Below are positions 31,915 to 39,693 of a DNA stretch of 53,654 bases, in pieces. Numbering within the stretch: position 1 is the first letter of the stretch; every line of letters begins with the position of its first letter. The notes under the pieces were generated by a model, which was not told the origin of the DNA, ran no database searches, and saw only the letters and a program-made list of their open reading frames with translations. This DNA comes from Candidatus Eiseniibacteriota bacterium (GTDB taxonomy: Bacteria > Eisenbacteria > RBG-16-71-46 > JAFGJU01): contig CP070702.1 in assembly GCA_020349905.1 (NCBI GenBank), forward strand, positions 921,862-975,515, written 5' to 3'. Made by a program: the position numbers and the translations under genes.

Positions 31915-34911
31915 TTAGCGCAGTATCTTCAATGATACCATGAACTCGTCCGTGGGACTCCTTCCTTCTTCGGCCGCGATAGCGTATCCGAGCGAGAAGG
32001 TAGATTCGAGAGATGAGAAGAGTACCAGCTTAAAGTTAAGCTGAGCACCCAGGTCCACGAGTTCACGTCTATGCGGCCTGCTGTCTATGTTCGTAACGAT
32101 GCCCGAGGAGAAAAGCGCCAGACGGGTCCAGTTGCAGTAAAGCGCAGGGATTCCAAGGCGCCGGAAGCGAACGGGGGGAAGCGTGAGCTCCAAGGTCACC
32201 TTTCCGTAGTTCTTGCCCGACACCTCATTGAGCTCGACTCCCGGGAAACTGTAGTATTCCCTGTAGCGGTCTATCTCACCGTGGTCCACCCAGTTGTTGC
32301 CGAAGCCGCCGAAGTAGAAGTTGGCAAACGGCTCCTTCCTCTCTCCGAAGGAATGCCCCAGGGACGTTCTTAGCCAGAGAGAAGTATGGTCCACGGGCAG
32401 GAGAAAGCCGTAGTCCAAATCGGCGCTCAAGAGCGGATACAGCCTGGAGCGCACGTAGTTGCTGGTCGAAGCCACCTTCCACGTCAGCCCCTTCTCGTGT
32501 TCGACCGCCCCGATTGTCTTTAGAGTGTTCTTGTATCGCAGTTCTCCCGAGGCCGTGTAGAACTCCTCGAACGAAGCCGCCACGTTCTGAAAGTCCGGAA
32601 GCCTCTCCAATCCCCCGTACCCGGCGACGTCGATGGTGTACTCCAGGGTCCTCGGCTTGTTGTAGATGATGGGCCTGTCGTAGTTCAGGGCGAGGGAGTA
32701 TCCTTTGCGACTCGTCTTGGTGGGGCCGAAGAAGTCATAGAAATCCGCACGGTTGTATGTCCCCGAGAGAGTCCAGAACATGTACCGGTATTTGAGCCGC
32801 AGGTGCAGCCGCTCGTCTTGCGGCAGTCTCGCGGTGGGAGAATAGGAGACGGCAAGGTCCAGGCTGTTCAGCATCACGGGGTCCATGAGATTCAGTTTCA
32901 CCCCGAGCGACGTATACTCCTTGTAGCCCTCCGCGATGGGGTAGGCGGAGGACACACCCAGGTTCTTGATCACGCTGTATTCGCCCCGTGCAACCACAAA
33001 GGAATCGATGTCTATCTCCAGCGGAGAGCCGAGGATCCAATCCCTGACCACCGGATGTCTCTTCACGACCTCCTGCCCCAGGTATTTCACGGCGCTCACG
33101 TCTTCGATAGGCGTGTTCGGAATCATGACGGGCACGAAACCCTGACCCGTGTACCTGAAGGCGATCAGGGAGTCCTCGGATACGGGAAGCGGTCTGAAAA
33201 AGCCGGTTTCGCAATTGCTGATAGCCTGCATTGCCTGGTTCTCGAAATCGTATCGCCAGACGTTTGAGGCACCCGTGTAGTAAGAGGTGCCGAATAGATA
33301 CTTTCCGTCGGGCGAGAAGACGAAGTTGGCCGGAGCGTTGTTCTTAAATTCCCAGAGCACGTCATAGGCTTCGTCCATCGCCAACAGTCGCTCGATCTCC
33401 ATTCGAACCAGAAGCACCCGCCCGCTTATCTCGGACAGCGACGCGGTGAGGTACTTTCCGTCAGGAGAGATGTCGATGTCGAAGATGTCCTTTCCGTACT
33501 TGAGCGGCAGGACCTTGTAGCCATCCTTATAGGGTGACGGGAAAGTAACGAGGCTCGACCTGCCGTTGTCGTGTTGCACGCCCCAAAGAGACTTGTCCTG
33601 CCGATTGAAGACCAGGTCCCCAGTGCGAAAGTTCTCCAAGAGAACCCATTTCTTGCCCGTCTTAACGTCAACGCAGTTTATGTCCCGCCACGAACGGCTG
33701 TTGTCCGTAGTGAAGAACAGGGTGGAGCTGGAATCGTCGTAGGCAAGCGAGGTCACGTAGTAGAGCGCGGGCGTGGGAATTTCACATATCTTCCTGATTT
33801 CTCCCGTGTCAATGTTGATAGCAGCTATGTGGGCGAACTCTCCCGGATAGTTGATGGCGGCATATAGTGTTCTGCTCTCCGGCTCGTAGAACCCTCTCGA
33901 CACCGAACCAAGCGGCCGGCAGGATAACACGCGGAACGGGGTGAGGGGATAGCGCCGTATTGCCTCCAGGTTATTGTACTGCCACTCATGTTCAAACTGA
34001 ATCCAGCGGGACCACTCCTCGTCAAGCGAGATCCCGAAGACGTGCCTGAACTGGGAAGAGAAGTACCGCTTACTGCCCTCGCCCCGCCTGGCCCACTCAA
34101 CGACCTTATCGGGTCCGTACTGGCGGGCCAGATAACTGCAGAACCTGGTCCCGTAGAGATAGGAGTTTTGTCCTATCTGAAAGTCTTTGGCCGTGCCCTC
34201 AGATTCCAACCCGACGATGTCATAGAAATGAGCGTTGTCTCTCACCATGGCCCGGAAGGTCATCTCGTCGTATCCGGTGAGAGCGCGTCCCAAACCTCCA
34301 GCCATCCACGTTTCCATGAAGACTGCGATTCCCTCGTGGTACCACCTCGGGGCATATCTGCGTGGATTAGTGAGAAAACTGTACAAGATGGAGATTGGGT
34401 CCTCGTCTATGGGAGTGACTTTGCCGAAGAAAGCTCTTCTGAACAGGTTGTCTCCATGTGTGGCCTGGTCAGAAGCAACCACGTGAACCAGCTCGTGATT
34501 CATTACCCAGTTCATTCGTTCGTTCGTCGGACAAGTGTCATAGACGTACTCGAACGGTTCAATGCCTAAAGTAAGCCAGTTGTTCGGAATGGTCGTTGTC
34601 CCGGCATATCCGTAGTCGTCCGAGTCGTTGAAGAATATGGTCACCTCTTCGCTCGGCTCATAACCGAAGAACCTGGTATGGTACCGCAGGGAGTTTTCCC
34701 CGCAACGCGCCAGGTGGTCCAGGATGTAATCGTGTTCATTGAAGTTATAAAAGATGCGCAGGTTCCTGGTCTGAAGCACCAGGTTCCGGAATTCATACTC
34801 CTGCGCCAGGGCAGAGACGCCGAAACCCAAAACGAGCAGAGAAATTAGGGCGACGACGAGCCGACTGAGACGGCTCAGGGCTCTGACTGATGGACAGGCG
34901 GTTTTAATCAT
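31915..34911 (-). CDS. Gluzincin-type protease fused to propeller and outer-membrane barrel
   Basis: Exported protein of 998 residues. After a signal peptide (LVVALISLLVLGFGVSALAQ) a peptidase MA-like domain contains MNHELVHVV (HExxH near residue 139) and, about 50 residues later, RWYHEGIAVFMETWM, the Glu helix of MA-clan zinc peptidases. Residues about 330-610 form a TolB/WD40-type propeller (SPDGKYLTASLSE, FSPDGKYLFGTS). The last 350 residues alternate in hydrophobicity, are rich in Tyr/Leu/Gly and end in MVSLKILR, as outer-membrane beta-barrels do. The architecture suggests a protease or binding module displayed by its own barrel. No function is established for this arrangement that I know of. 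The ribosome site is weak. Confidence 0.8.
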   Translation of the reverse strand: MIKTACPSVRALSRLSRLVVALISLLVLGFGVSALAQEYEFRNLVLQTRNLRIFYNFNEHDYILDHLARCGENSLRYHTRFFGYEPSEEVTIFFNDSDDYGYAGTTTIPNNWLTLGIEPFEYVYDTCPTNERMNWVMNHELVHVVASDQATHGDNLFRRAFFGKVTPIDEDPISILYSFLTNPRRYAPRWYHEGIAVFMETWMAGGLGRALTGYDEMTFRAMVRDNAHFYDIVGLESEGTAKDFQIGQNSYLYGTRFCSYLARQYGPDKVVEWARRGEGSKRYFSSQFRHVFGISLDEEWSRWIQFEHEWQYNNLEAIRRYPLTPFRVLSCRPLGSVSRGFYEPESRTLYAAINYPGEFAHIAAINIDTGEIRKICEIPTPALYYVTSLAYDDSSSTLFFTTDNSRSWRDINCVDVKTGKKWVLLENFRTGDLVFNRQDKSLWGVQHDNGRSSLVTFPSPYKDGYKVLPLKYGKDIFDIDISPDGKYLTASLSEISGRVLLVRMEIERLLAMDEAYDVLWEFKNNAPANFVFSPDGKYLFGTSYYTGASNVWRYDFENQAMQAISNCETGFFRPLPVSEDSLIAFRYTGQGFVPVMIPNTPIEDVSAVKYLGQEVVKRHPVVRDWILGSPLEIDIDSFVVARGEYSVIKNLGVSSAYPIAEGYKEYTSLGVKLNLMDPVMLNSLDLAVSYSPTARLPQDERLHLRLKYRYMFWTLSGTYNRADFYDFFGPTKTSRKGYSLALNYDRPIIYNKPRTLEYTIDVAGYGGLERLPDFQNVAASFEEFYTASGELRYKNTLKTIGAVEHEKGLTWKVASTSNYVRSRLYPLLSADLDYGFLLPVDHTSLWLRTSLGHSFGERKEPFANFYFGGFGNNWVDHGEIDRYREYYSFPGVELNEVSGKNYGKVTLELTLPPVRFRRLGIPALYCNWTRLALFSSGIVTNIDSRPHRRELVDLGAQLNFKLVLFSSLESTFSLGYAIAAEEGRSPTDEFMVSLKILR

Positions 34912-34969
34912 ACTTACAAAGGGATAGCGCCATCGGCACGAAAAGGCAACCCCAAAATGAGGAGACGAA

Positions 34970-35000
34970 GCAAGGGCCGCGGCAACGCCGCGGCCCTTGC
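34970..35000 (-). terminator. Strong hairpin after the repeat-protein gene
   Basis: GCAAGGGCCGCGGC (34970-34983) and its exact complement (34987-35000) give a perfect 14-bp GC-rich stem with a 3-base loop, 19 bases past the repeat-protein stop codon. The following minus-strand bases are T-rich but not a pure run. It isolates the sigma/repeat module from the MA-protease gene. Confidence 0.7.
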
Positions 35001-35019
35001 TCCTGCGCTGAAGAGGTAA

Positions 35020-37443
35020 CTACTGTTGAGTGATGAGAACTCTCTCGAGGAACGACGCCTTCTCCTGCAGAGAAGCTTTGGCTAGTATCGAGGCCTTCTC
35101 TTGTAGAGAAGCTCGCTCCATCAGTGTGGCCTTCTCCTGAAGAGTCGCACGCTCAAGAATATTGGCCTTCTCCTGGAGCGTCGCACGCTCTAGGATGGTG
35201 GCCTTCTCCTGAATCGTGGCTCTGGCCATGATGGTGGCCTTCTCCTGAAGCGTGGCCCTCTCCATTATGGCGGCCTTCTCCTGAAGCGTGGCACGAGCCA
35301 AGATGGTCGCCTTGTCCTGTAAAGACATCCTGGCCATTATCGAGGTCTTCTCCTGCAGAGTCGCACGCTCGAACGCTTGCATGTTGACATCCAATTTGGC
35401 CAGCAGGGACGTCCTGTCCTGGAGAGAGAGACGCATGAGCATCGAGACTCTTTCGTCTATCGTTGCGCGCTCACACAGAGCCGCTTTCTCCTGCAGAGAG
35501 GCCCTCTCCATAATCGACGCCTTTTCCTGCAGCGTCGCACGCTCCATCAGAGCGGCCTTCTCCTGAAGCGTGGCGCGCTCAAAAATGGAAGCCTTCTCCT
35601 GAAGCGTTGCGCGAGCTAGAATGGATACCTTCTCCTGAAGCGATGCGCGCTCGAAGAGGGTTGCTCTTTCCTGTAGCGAAACGCGTCCCAGGATCGAGGC
35701 CTTCTCCTGGAGTGTTGCCCGCTCGATTATGGAGGCCTTCTCGGTCAAGGAAGCCCTCTCCATGAGGGAAACCTTCTCCTGCAAGGTTGCACGCTCAAAG
35801 ATGACACCCTTCTCCTGCAGAGTTGCGCGCTCCATCAATGTTGCCTTCTCTTGGAGCGTCGCCTTCTCCATTATGGCGGCCTTCTCCTGGAGCGAGGCCC
35901 TCTCCATTATCGCTGCCTTCTCCTGAAGCGTTGCACGCTCCATCAAGGACGCCTTCTCCTGCGGTGTGGCTCGTTCCAGGAAAGTAGCCTTTTCCTGAAG
36001 CGTTGCCCTCTCCAGCGCCTGAGCGCTGACGTTGATCTTCTCCATCAACGAGTTTCTGTCCTGAAGAGAGAGACGCAGGAACATCGAGACTCTCTCCTGT
36101 GGGGTCGCTCTCCCGAAGAGTGCGGCCTTCTCCTGCAAGGAAGCACGCTCAAATATGGTGGTCTTCTCTTGGAGCGAAGCCCTACCGAACATAGCTGCCT
36201 TTTCCTGAAGCGTTGCTCTCTCAAAGAACGTGGCCTTCTCCTGCACCGAAGCTCGGTTCAGCAGTGAGGCTCGTTCCTGAAGAGACGCGCGCTCCATCAG
36301 GCTGGCCCTCTCCTGCAAGGTCACTCGACCGATGAGTGAAGCCTTCTCCTGTATAGAGGCCTTGCCGAATATGGCCGCCTTCTCCTGCAAGGTGGCCTTT
36401 TCAAGGAACGTGGCCTTCTCCTGCAGAGTCGCGCGCTCCATCAGGGCGGCCTTTTCCTGAAGCGTTGCACGCTGTAGAATGTTGACTCTTTCCTGAGGTG
36501 TGGCCTTCTCCATCAGAGCAGCCTTCTCCTGCAGGGTCGCGCGCTCAAACAACGAGGTCTTCTCCTGGACAGAGGCCTTGCCCAGCTTGTCCGCATTCAA
36601 GGAGACACGCTCACAAAGCGACGCCTTCTCTTGAGGAGTCACGCGTTCCAGCATGGCCAGTTTTTCCTGCAGGGTTGCACGCTCGAAGAGAACTGCTTTC
36701 TCCTGAAGGGTAGCTCTCTCCATGATGGCGGCCTTCATATCCGGGGTGACGCGCTCCATAAGGCTTACCTTCTCCTGAAGCGTGGCGCGTTCGAAGATGG
36801 CCCCCTTCTCCTGCAGTGATGCCTTGCCCAGGATCGCGGCCTTCTCCTGGAGCGAGAGCCGCTCCATCAAGGTCGCCTTCTCCTGAAGCGTGGCACGACC
36901 CATGAGATACGCCTTCTCGATCAGGGACGCCTTCTCAAATACTGTGGCCTTCTCCTGAAGCGTGGCACGCCCTATCAGGGACGCCTTCTCCTGAAGCGTG
37001 GCACGCTCAAAGATGACCGCCTTCTCCTGAGGCGTGGCGCGCTTCAACGCATCGACGTTAGCAGAGACGCGTTCCATGAGGACACCTCGCTCCTGCACGG
37101 AGAGACGGTCCAACATGGCCAGCTTCTCCTGGAGAGTGGCTCTCGCGAAAAGAGCCGCTTTCTCCTGTACGGATGCTCTTTCCATTATGCTGGCCTTCTC
37201 TTCCAAAGAGGCCTGATCGAAAAGAGCAGCCATCTCTCTCAACGAGGCAGCACCCGTCGTCTGCTCATCGCCCTTCAACACCACGTCCTCGTCAGCAATC
37301 TGGTCAGCCCTGTACTTCTCCGCCACACCGATTGTGCCCCTGGCATCTTCCTGATCAGTGGGGGGGTAGAAGAACGCGAAGTACAGAATCAGGACGACCG
37401 CACCGACAACGAGACCACCCAGTAGCGCTTTGTACCTACCCAT
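35020..37443 (-). CDS. Membrane-anchored 62-unit helical repeat protein, unknown family
   Basis: Protein of 807 residues that I do not recognise. Residues 7-26 are one hydrophobic helix, next to few basic residues, so the rest should be extracytoplasmic. After a 38-residue linker, residues 66-801 are 62 units without any gap: 58 of 12 residues and four of 10. The consensus is A-[T/S]-L-Q-E-K-A-x-[L/I]-[M/F/L]-E-R. Position 2 (T/S) and position 5 (E) form a helix capping box, and all six prolines of the region fall at position 3, the first turn of a helix. This suggests one short helix per unit stacked in a solenoid, rather than one continuous coil. The last residues are VLITQQ. The ATG has a full AGGAGGT, and an ECF-type promoter lies 48-75 bases upstream. 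Confidence 0.9.
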   Translation of the reverse strand: MGRYKALLGGLVVGAVVLILYFAFFYPPTDQEDARGTIGVAEKYRADQIADEDVVLKGDEQTTGAASLREMAALFDQASLEEKASIMERASVQEKAALFARATLQEKLAMLDRLSVQERGVLMERVSANVDALKRATPQEKAVIFERATLQEKASLIGRATLQEKATVFEKASLIEKAYLMGRATLQEKATLMERLSLQEKAAILGKASLQEKGAIFERATLQEKVSLMERVTPDMKAAIMERATLQEKAVLFERATLQEKLAMLERVTPQEKASLCERVSLNADKLGKASVQEKTSLFERATLQEKAALMEKATPQERVNILQRATLQEKAALMERATLQEKATFLEKATLQEKAAIFGKASIQEKASLIGRVTLQERASLMERASLQERASLLNRASVQEKATFFERATLQEKAAMFGRASLQEKTTIFERASLQEKAALFGRATPQERVSMFLRLSLQDRNSLMEKINVSAQALERATLQEKATFLERATPQEKASLMERATLQEKAAIMERASLQEKAAIMEKATLQEKATLMERATLQEKGVIFERATLQEKVSLMERASLTEKASIIERATLQEKASILGRVSLQERATLFERASLQEKVSILARATLQEKASIFERATLQEKAALMERATLQEKASIMERASLQEKAALCERATIDERVSMLMRLSLQDRTSLLAKLDVNMQAFERATLQEKTSIMARMSLQDKATILARATLQEKAAIMERATLQEKATIMARATIQEKATILERATLQEKANILERATLQEKATLMERASLQEKASILAKASLQEKASFLERVLITQQ
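35041..37248 (-). repeat. In-frame 36-bp coding repeat array, 62 units
   Basis: 2208 bp made of 58 units of 36 bp and four of 30 bp (units 6, 19, 35 and 53). The encoded motif is highly regular while synonymous codons vary freely (Leu-Gln as CTTCAG, CTGCAG, CTCCAG or CTACAA), so the array is old and held by selection on protein rather than being a recent DNA expansion. Confidence 0.9.
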
Positions 37444-37490
37444 ACTCGCACCTCCTGATGATTGGGTTTAAAGCCGCCACCTTTCACATG

Positions 37491-37518
37491 AACTACAAAG
37501 CTGGAGACGAAGAGTTGG
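37491..37518 (-). promoter_or_regulatory. ECF-type promoter of the repeat-protein gene
   Basis: On the minus strand CCAACT (37513-37518), 15 bases, then TGTAGTT (37491-37497). The same 13 fixed bases at the same spacing stand before the ECF sigma gene. It lies in the 93-bp gap between the anti-sigma stop and the repeat-protein start. The AAC core of the -35 element is typical of ECF sigma factors. Confidence 0.75.
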
Positions 37519-37536
37519 GGACAAACGAAGGAGTCT

Positions 37537-38316
37537 CTACTTTCGCCCCAGCAGGATCGCCTTTTCGAGCAGCAAATCCCCGCCAGAGAATATCTTCAGC
37601 TCGATGACGGGGCAGGCCTCTGTGGAGCCCTTGAAAACCGCCACGTAGTCGCAGCTCCCCACGTGAGTCAGTTCTGCCGTGTTTTCAGCAACTTCCAGGG
37701 CATAGTCACGGCTGCCCACAGCTCTGAGGCCCTCGAACGTGAGCTCCGCGGGGTACTCAAAGACCACGCGGATTCTGGACTTAGACGACAGTTTTAGCGC
37801 TCCAACTATTGTATCTGAAGTGTATTGCAGATTCATACAGCCCGAGACGGAATCCAGCTCGAACTCGATGGGTCCAGCTCTCAGAACCTCCCCAAACCGC
37901 CCCTTGGTGGCCAGGGTACCGTAGAGATGGTCCAGATCACCCTGAACCCCGGTGGGCGCGGTTCTGAATAGTGCCGTGAACAGGCAGATGCCTATAACTA
38001 GACCCGCGGCAAAGGCGTAGGCAAACTTGCGGTTGAACGTGAGCCGGAGCACGTCAAAGAAAGACGGCTCGGGCCGGGTCTCCACTGTCCTGGCGCCTTC
38101 GCCGAAAACTCTCGAGAATATCCTGTTTCTGAGGCCAGCAGGCGGTTCAAGTTGCCCCACTTCGCCGAACATGCGGGCGACCGAGCAGAGCCCTTTATAA
38201 TAGCTTGCCGCCTCGGGATGCTCCTTGAGATACCCCTTCAGGTCGGCACTCTCCCTGTCCGAGCAGAGCCCATCTATCTCCTTGTTCATCAGTTCTATGT
38301 ACTTAGGGTCGATCAT
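37537..38316 (-). CDS. Membrane-bound anti-sigma factor
   Basis: Protein of 259 residues. The N-terminal 75 residues (IELMNKEIDGLCSDRESADLKGYLKEHPEA) match the helical anti-sigma domain that masks ECF sigma factors, but the zinc-binding Cys-x2-Cys pair is missing, leaving a zinc-free variant. One transmembrane helix (FAYAFAAGLVIGICLFTALF, about 97-116) is followed by about 140 extracytoplasmic residues of beta-rich character with several cysteines. Its start codon overlaps the sigma stop codon (ATGA), the classical arrangement for a sigma/anti-sigma pair. It is assumed to hold the sigma factor at the membrane until an envelope signal releases it; how that happens (proteolysis or conformational change) is not visible. 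Confidence 0.75.
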   Translation of the reverse strand: MIDPKYIELMNKEIDGLCSDRESADLKGYLKEHPEAASYYKGLCSVARMFGEVGQLEPPAGLRNRIFSRVFGEGARTVETRPEPSFFDVLRLTFNRKFAYAFAAGLVIGICLFTALFRTAPTGVQGDLDHLYGTLATKGRFGEVLRAGPIEFELDSVSGCMNLQYTSDTIVGALKLSSKSRIRVVFEYPAELTFEGLRAVGSRDYALEVAENTAELTHVGSCDYVAVFKGSTEACPVIELKIFSGGDLLLEKAILLGRK

Positions 38317-38825
38317 CTCTCGTATCCTTGCTTGACCAGTATATCCCTGAGCTGTTGCCTGCCCGTGTAGAGCCTGGACTTGGTGGTCTTCTCTGAGATG
38401 CCCAAGATCTCCCCTATCTCCTTGTAGGAAAAGCTCATAAAGTGTTTCAGGATAACTACGACGCGGTAGTCGAACTTCAATTCCATGAGCCCGTCCTGAA
38501 GCAGTTCCGCCGTCTCACTCTGGGCGAAGTACTCGTCCGGAGTCGTTTGCCCTAATGCAAAGTCACGATTCAGGTTAGCCGAGCGCTTTCTCTTCTTGAT
38601 GAGGTTCAGGGATTCGTTCACGGCGATCTTGTATATCCAGCTGAAGAACTTGTGGGAGGGGTCGTATCTGTCTAAGTTCTCGTATGCCTTGACAAAAGCA
38701 GTCTGGGTGATGTCCATGGCGTCCTCGTAGTCGTTGACCATCCTGAACGCTACGTTGAAAATCGGCTTCTCATATCGGTCGACCATCCTCTCAAAGGCCT
38801 TCCTGTCACCTTTTGAGAACTTCAT
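38313..38825 (-). CDS. ECF-family RNA polymerase sigma factor
   Basis: Sigma factor of 170 residues with region 2 (FERMVDRYEKPIFNVAFRMV, DAMDITQTAFVKAYENLDRY, HKFFSWIYKIAVNESLNLIKK) and region 4 (VVVILKHFMSFSYKEIGEIL, GISEKTTKSRLYTGRQQL), the two-domain RpoE-like layout. The family directs RNA polymerase to bipartite promoters with an AAC-containing -35 element. Such a motif, CCAACT-N15-TGTAGTT, lies 28-55 bases before its own start and again before the repeat-protein gene, so it probably autoregulates and controls that gene. The stop overlaps the anti-sigma start by four bases. The ribosome site (GGAG about 12 bases before the ATG) is weak. Confidence 0.92.
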   Translation of the reverse strand: MKFSKGDRKAFERMVDRYEKPIFNVAFRMVNDYEDAMDITQTAFVKAYENLDRYDPSHKFFSWIYKIAVNESLNLIKKRKRSANLNRDFALGQTTPDEYFAQSETAELLQDGLMELKFDYRVVVILKHFMSFSYKEIGEILGISEKTTKSRLYTGRQQLRDILVKQGYER

Positions 38826-38852
38826 TATGGGCGTGTCTCCGTTTTCAACCTA

Positions 38853-38880
38853 AACTACAGCCGGCGGAGCCAAAAGTTGG
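38853..38880 (-). promoter_or_regulatory. Autoregulatory ECF-type promoter
   Basis: On the minus strand CCAACT (38875-38880), 15 bases, TGTAGTT (38853-38859), 27 bases before the sigma start codon. Its fixed bases and spacing are identical to the promoter before the repeat-protein gene; the 15-base spacers differ. Confidence 0.75.
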
Positions 38881-39002
38881 TAAGTTTCTGGCCCCGGCGC
38901 GGAAAGTCAATACCACCTCGGCCAAAGGGCCATACCGACCTCGAGAATGCGCGCAAATGGGGTAAGAAGAAGCCGCCATCTATCCACAGGAACAGAGAAT
39001 CG

Positions 39003-39287
39003 CTATTCGATATCGAAGATGAAATCGAAGCCCGCTACCGCAAAAATGTTCCTGATGTGCTTGTTAAGATTGACCAGCTTAAGGCCGTAGCCGGAATCCC
39101 TGAGTCTCTTCTGTGTCGCCAGAAGGACTCCCAGCCCCGCGCTGGATATGTATTCCAGGGTCTTGAAATCCACGACACACGACTGTGTAACGGTATCGAG
39201 CACGCTCTTCAGCTTCGCCACTTGGGAGGCATCGAGCCTGCCGGAGAGTAAAACATGGTCGTTCTCTTCCCGCGAGATCTCAAACAT
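39003..39287 (-). CDS. STAS-domain anti-sigma factor antagonist (RsbV/SpoIIAA-like)
   Basis: Protein of 94 residues forming a single STAS domain: VLLSGRLDASQVAKLKSVLD, then the strand VVDFKTLEYISSAGLGVLL in which Ser49 is at the phosphorylation position of SpoIIAA/RsbV, then LKLVNLNKHIRNIFAVAGF. In the known partner-switching scheme the unphosphorylated form binds an RsbW-type kinase and frees its target. The gene overlaps the upstream RsbW-like gene by eight bases, so the two are surely co-translated. No PP2C phosphatase that would dephosphorylate Ser49 is in the window. It lies 177 bp before the ECF sigma gene on the same strand, but that gene has its own promoter, so a functional link is uncertain. 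Confidence 0.88.
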   Translation of the reverse strand: MFEISREENDHVLLSGRLDASQVAKLKSVLDTVTQSCVVDFKTLEYISSAGLGVLLATQKRLRDSGYGLKLVNLNKHIRNIFAVAGFDFIFDIE

Positions 39288-39693
39288 CCTTTCCCTCCAG
39301 CTTCTTCTTGGCTGTCACGCACAGGGTGCGGTTCTCGTACTCGTAGGTGAGCTTGTCAACGATGCTTCTGACCAGGTGGATCCCGAGCCCGCCTATGCGT
39401 CTTTCCTCGAGAGACTGACGCACGTCCACGGGGCTGGCCTTGGTAATGTCGAAGGGCTCCACATCGAAATCTTTGAGCCGGATGACGAGCTGGCCCGCAT
39501 CTCTCTCCAGCTCAATCGTGATGTGGTCTCGCCCCCCGCAATTGTGCCGCACGAGATTGGTGAAGAGCTCCTCCACCGCAAGCCGCACAGAGAAGGCAGC
39601 GTCTTCCTTAAGTCCGGCAGCGGCAATGAACTCATCGACGAAGAGGAAGACCTCGTTCAGTGCTGCAAGGTTTCGGTTGAACTCTCTCTCCAT
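39280..39693 (-). CDS. RsbW-like serine kinase (GHKL ATPase)
   Basis: Protein of 137 residues with a HATPase_c domain: N box AVEELFTNLVRHN, G1 box region VIRLKDFDVEPFD, and G2 box RRIGGLGIHLVRSIVDKL. It belongs to the RsbW/SpoIIAB family, in which the kinase binds a sigma factor or another target and phosphorylates its STAS antagonist. The following gene encodes such an antagonist, with an eight-base overlap. RsbW classically binds SigB/SigF-type factors; whether this one acts on the nearby ECF factor or on something else is not shown by the sequence. The ATG at 39693 has GAAGG seven bases upstream and was chosen over an upstream start that would add 28 non-conserved residues. Confidence 0.85.
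   Translation of the reverse strand: MEREFNRNLAALNEVFLFVDEFIAAAGLKEDAAFSVRLAVEELFTNLVRHNCGGRDHITIELERDAGQLVIRLKDFDVEPFDITKASPVDVRQSLEERRIGGLGIHLVRSIVDKLTYEYENRTLCVTAKKKLEGKDV

Noticed and set aside
35288..37607. Several open reading frames on the plus strand opposite the repeat-protein gene
   Set aside because: They exist because the repeated coding sequence has no stops in the antisense frames; they have no ribosome sites, and their proteins are only mirror repeats.
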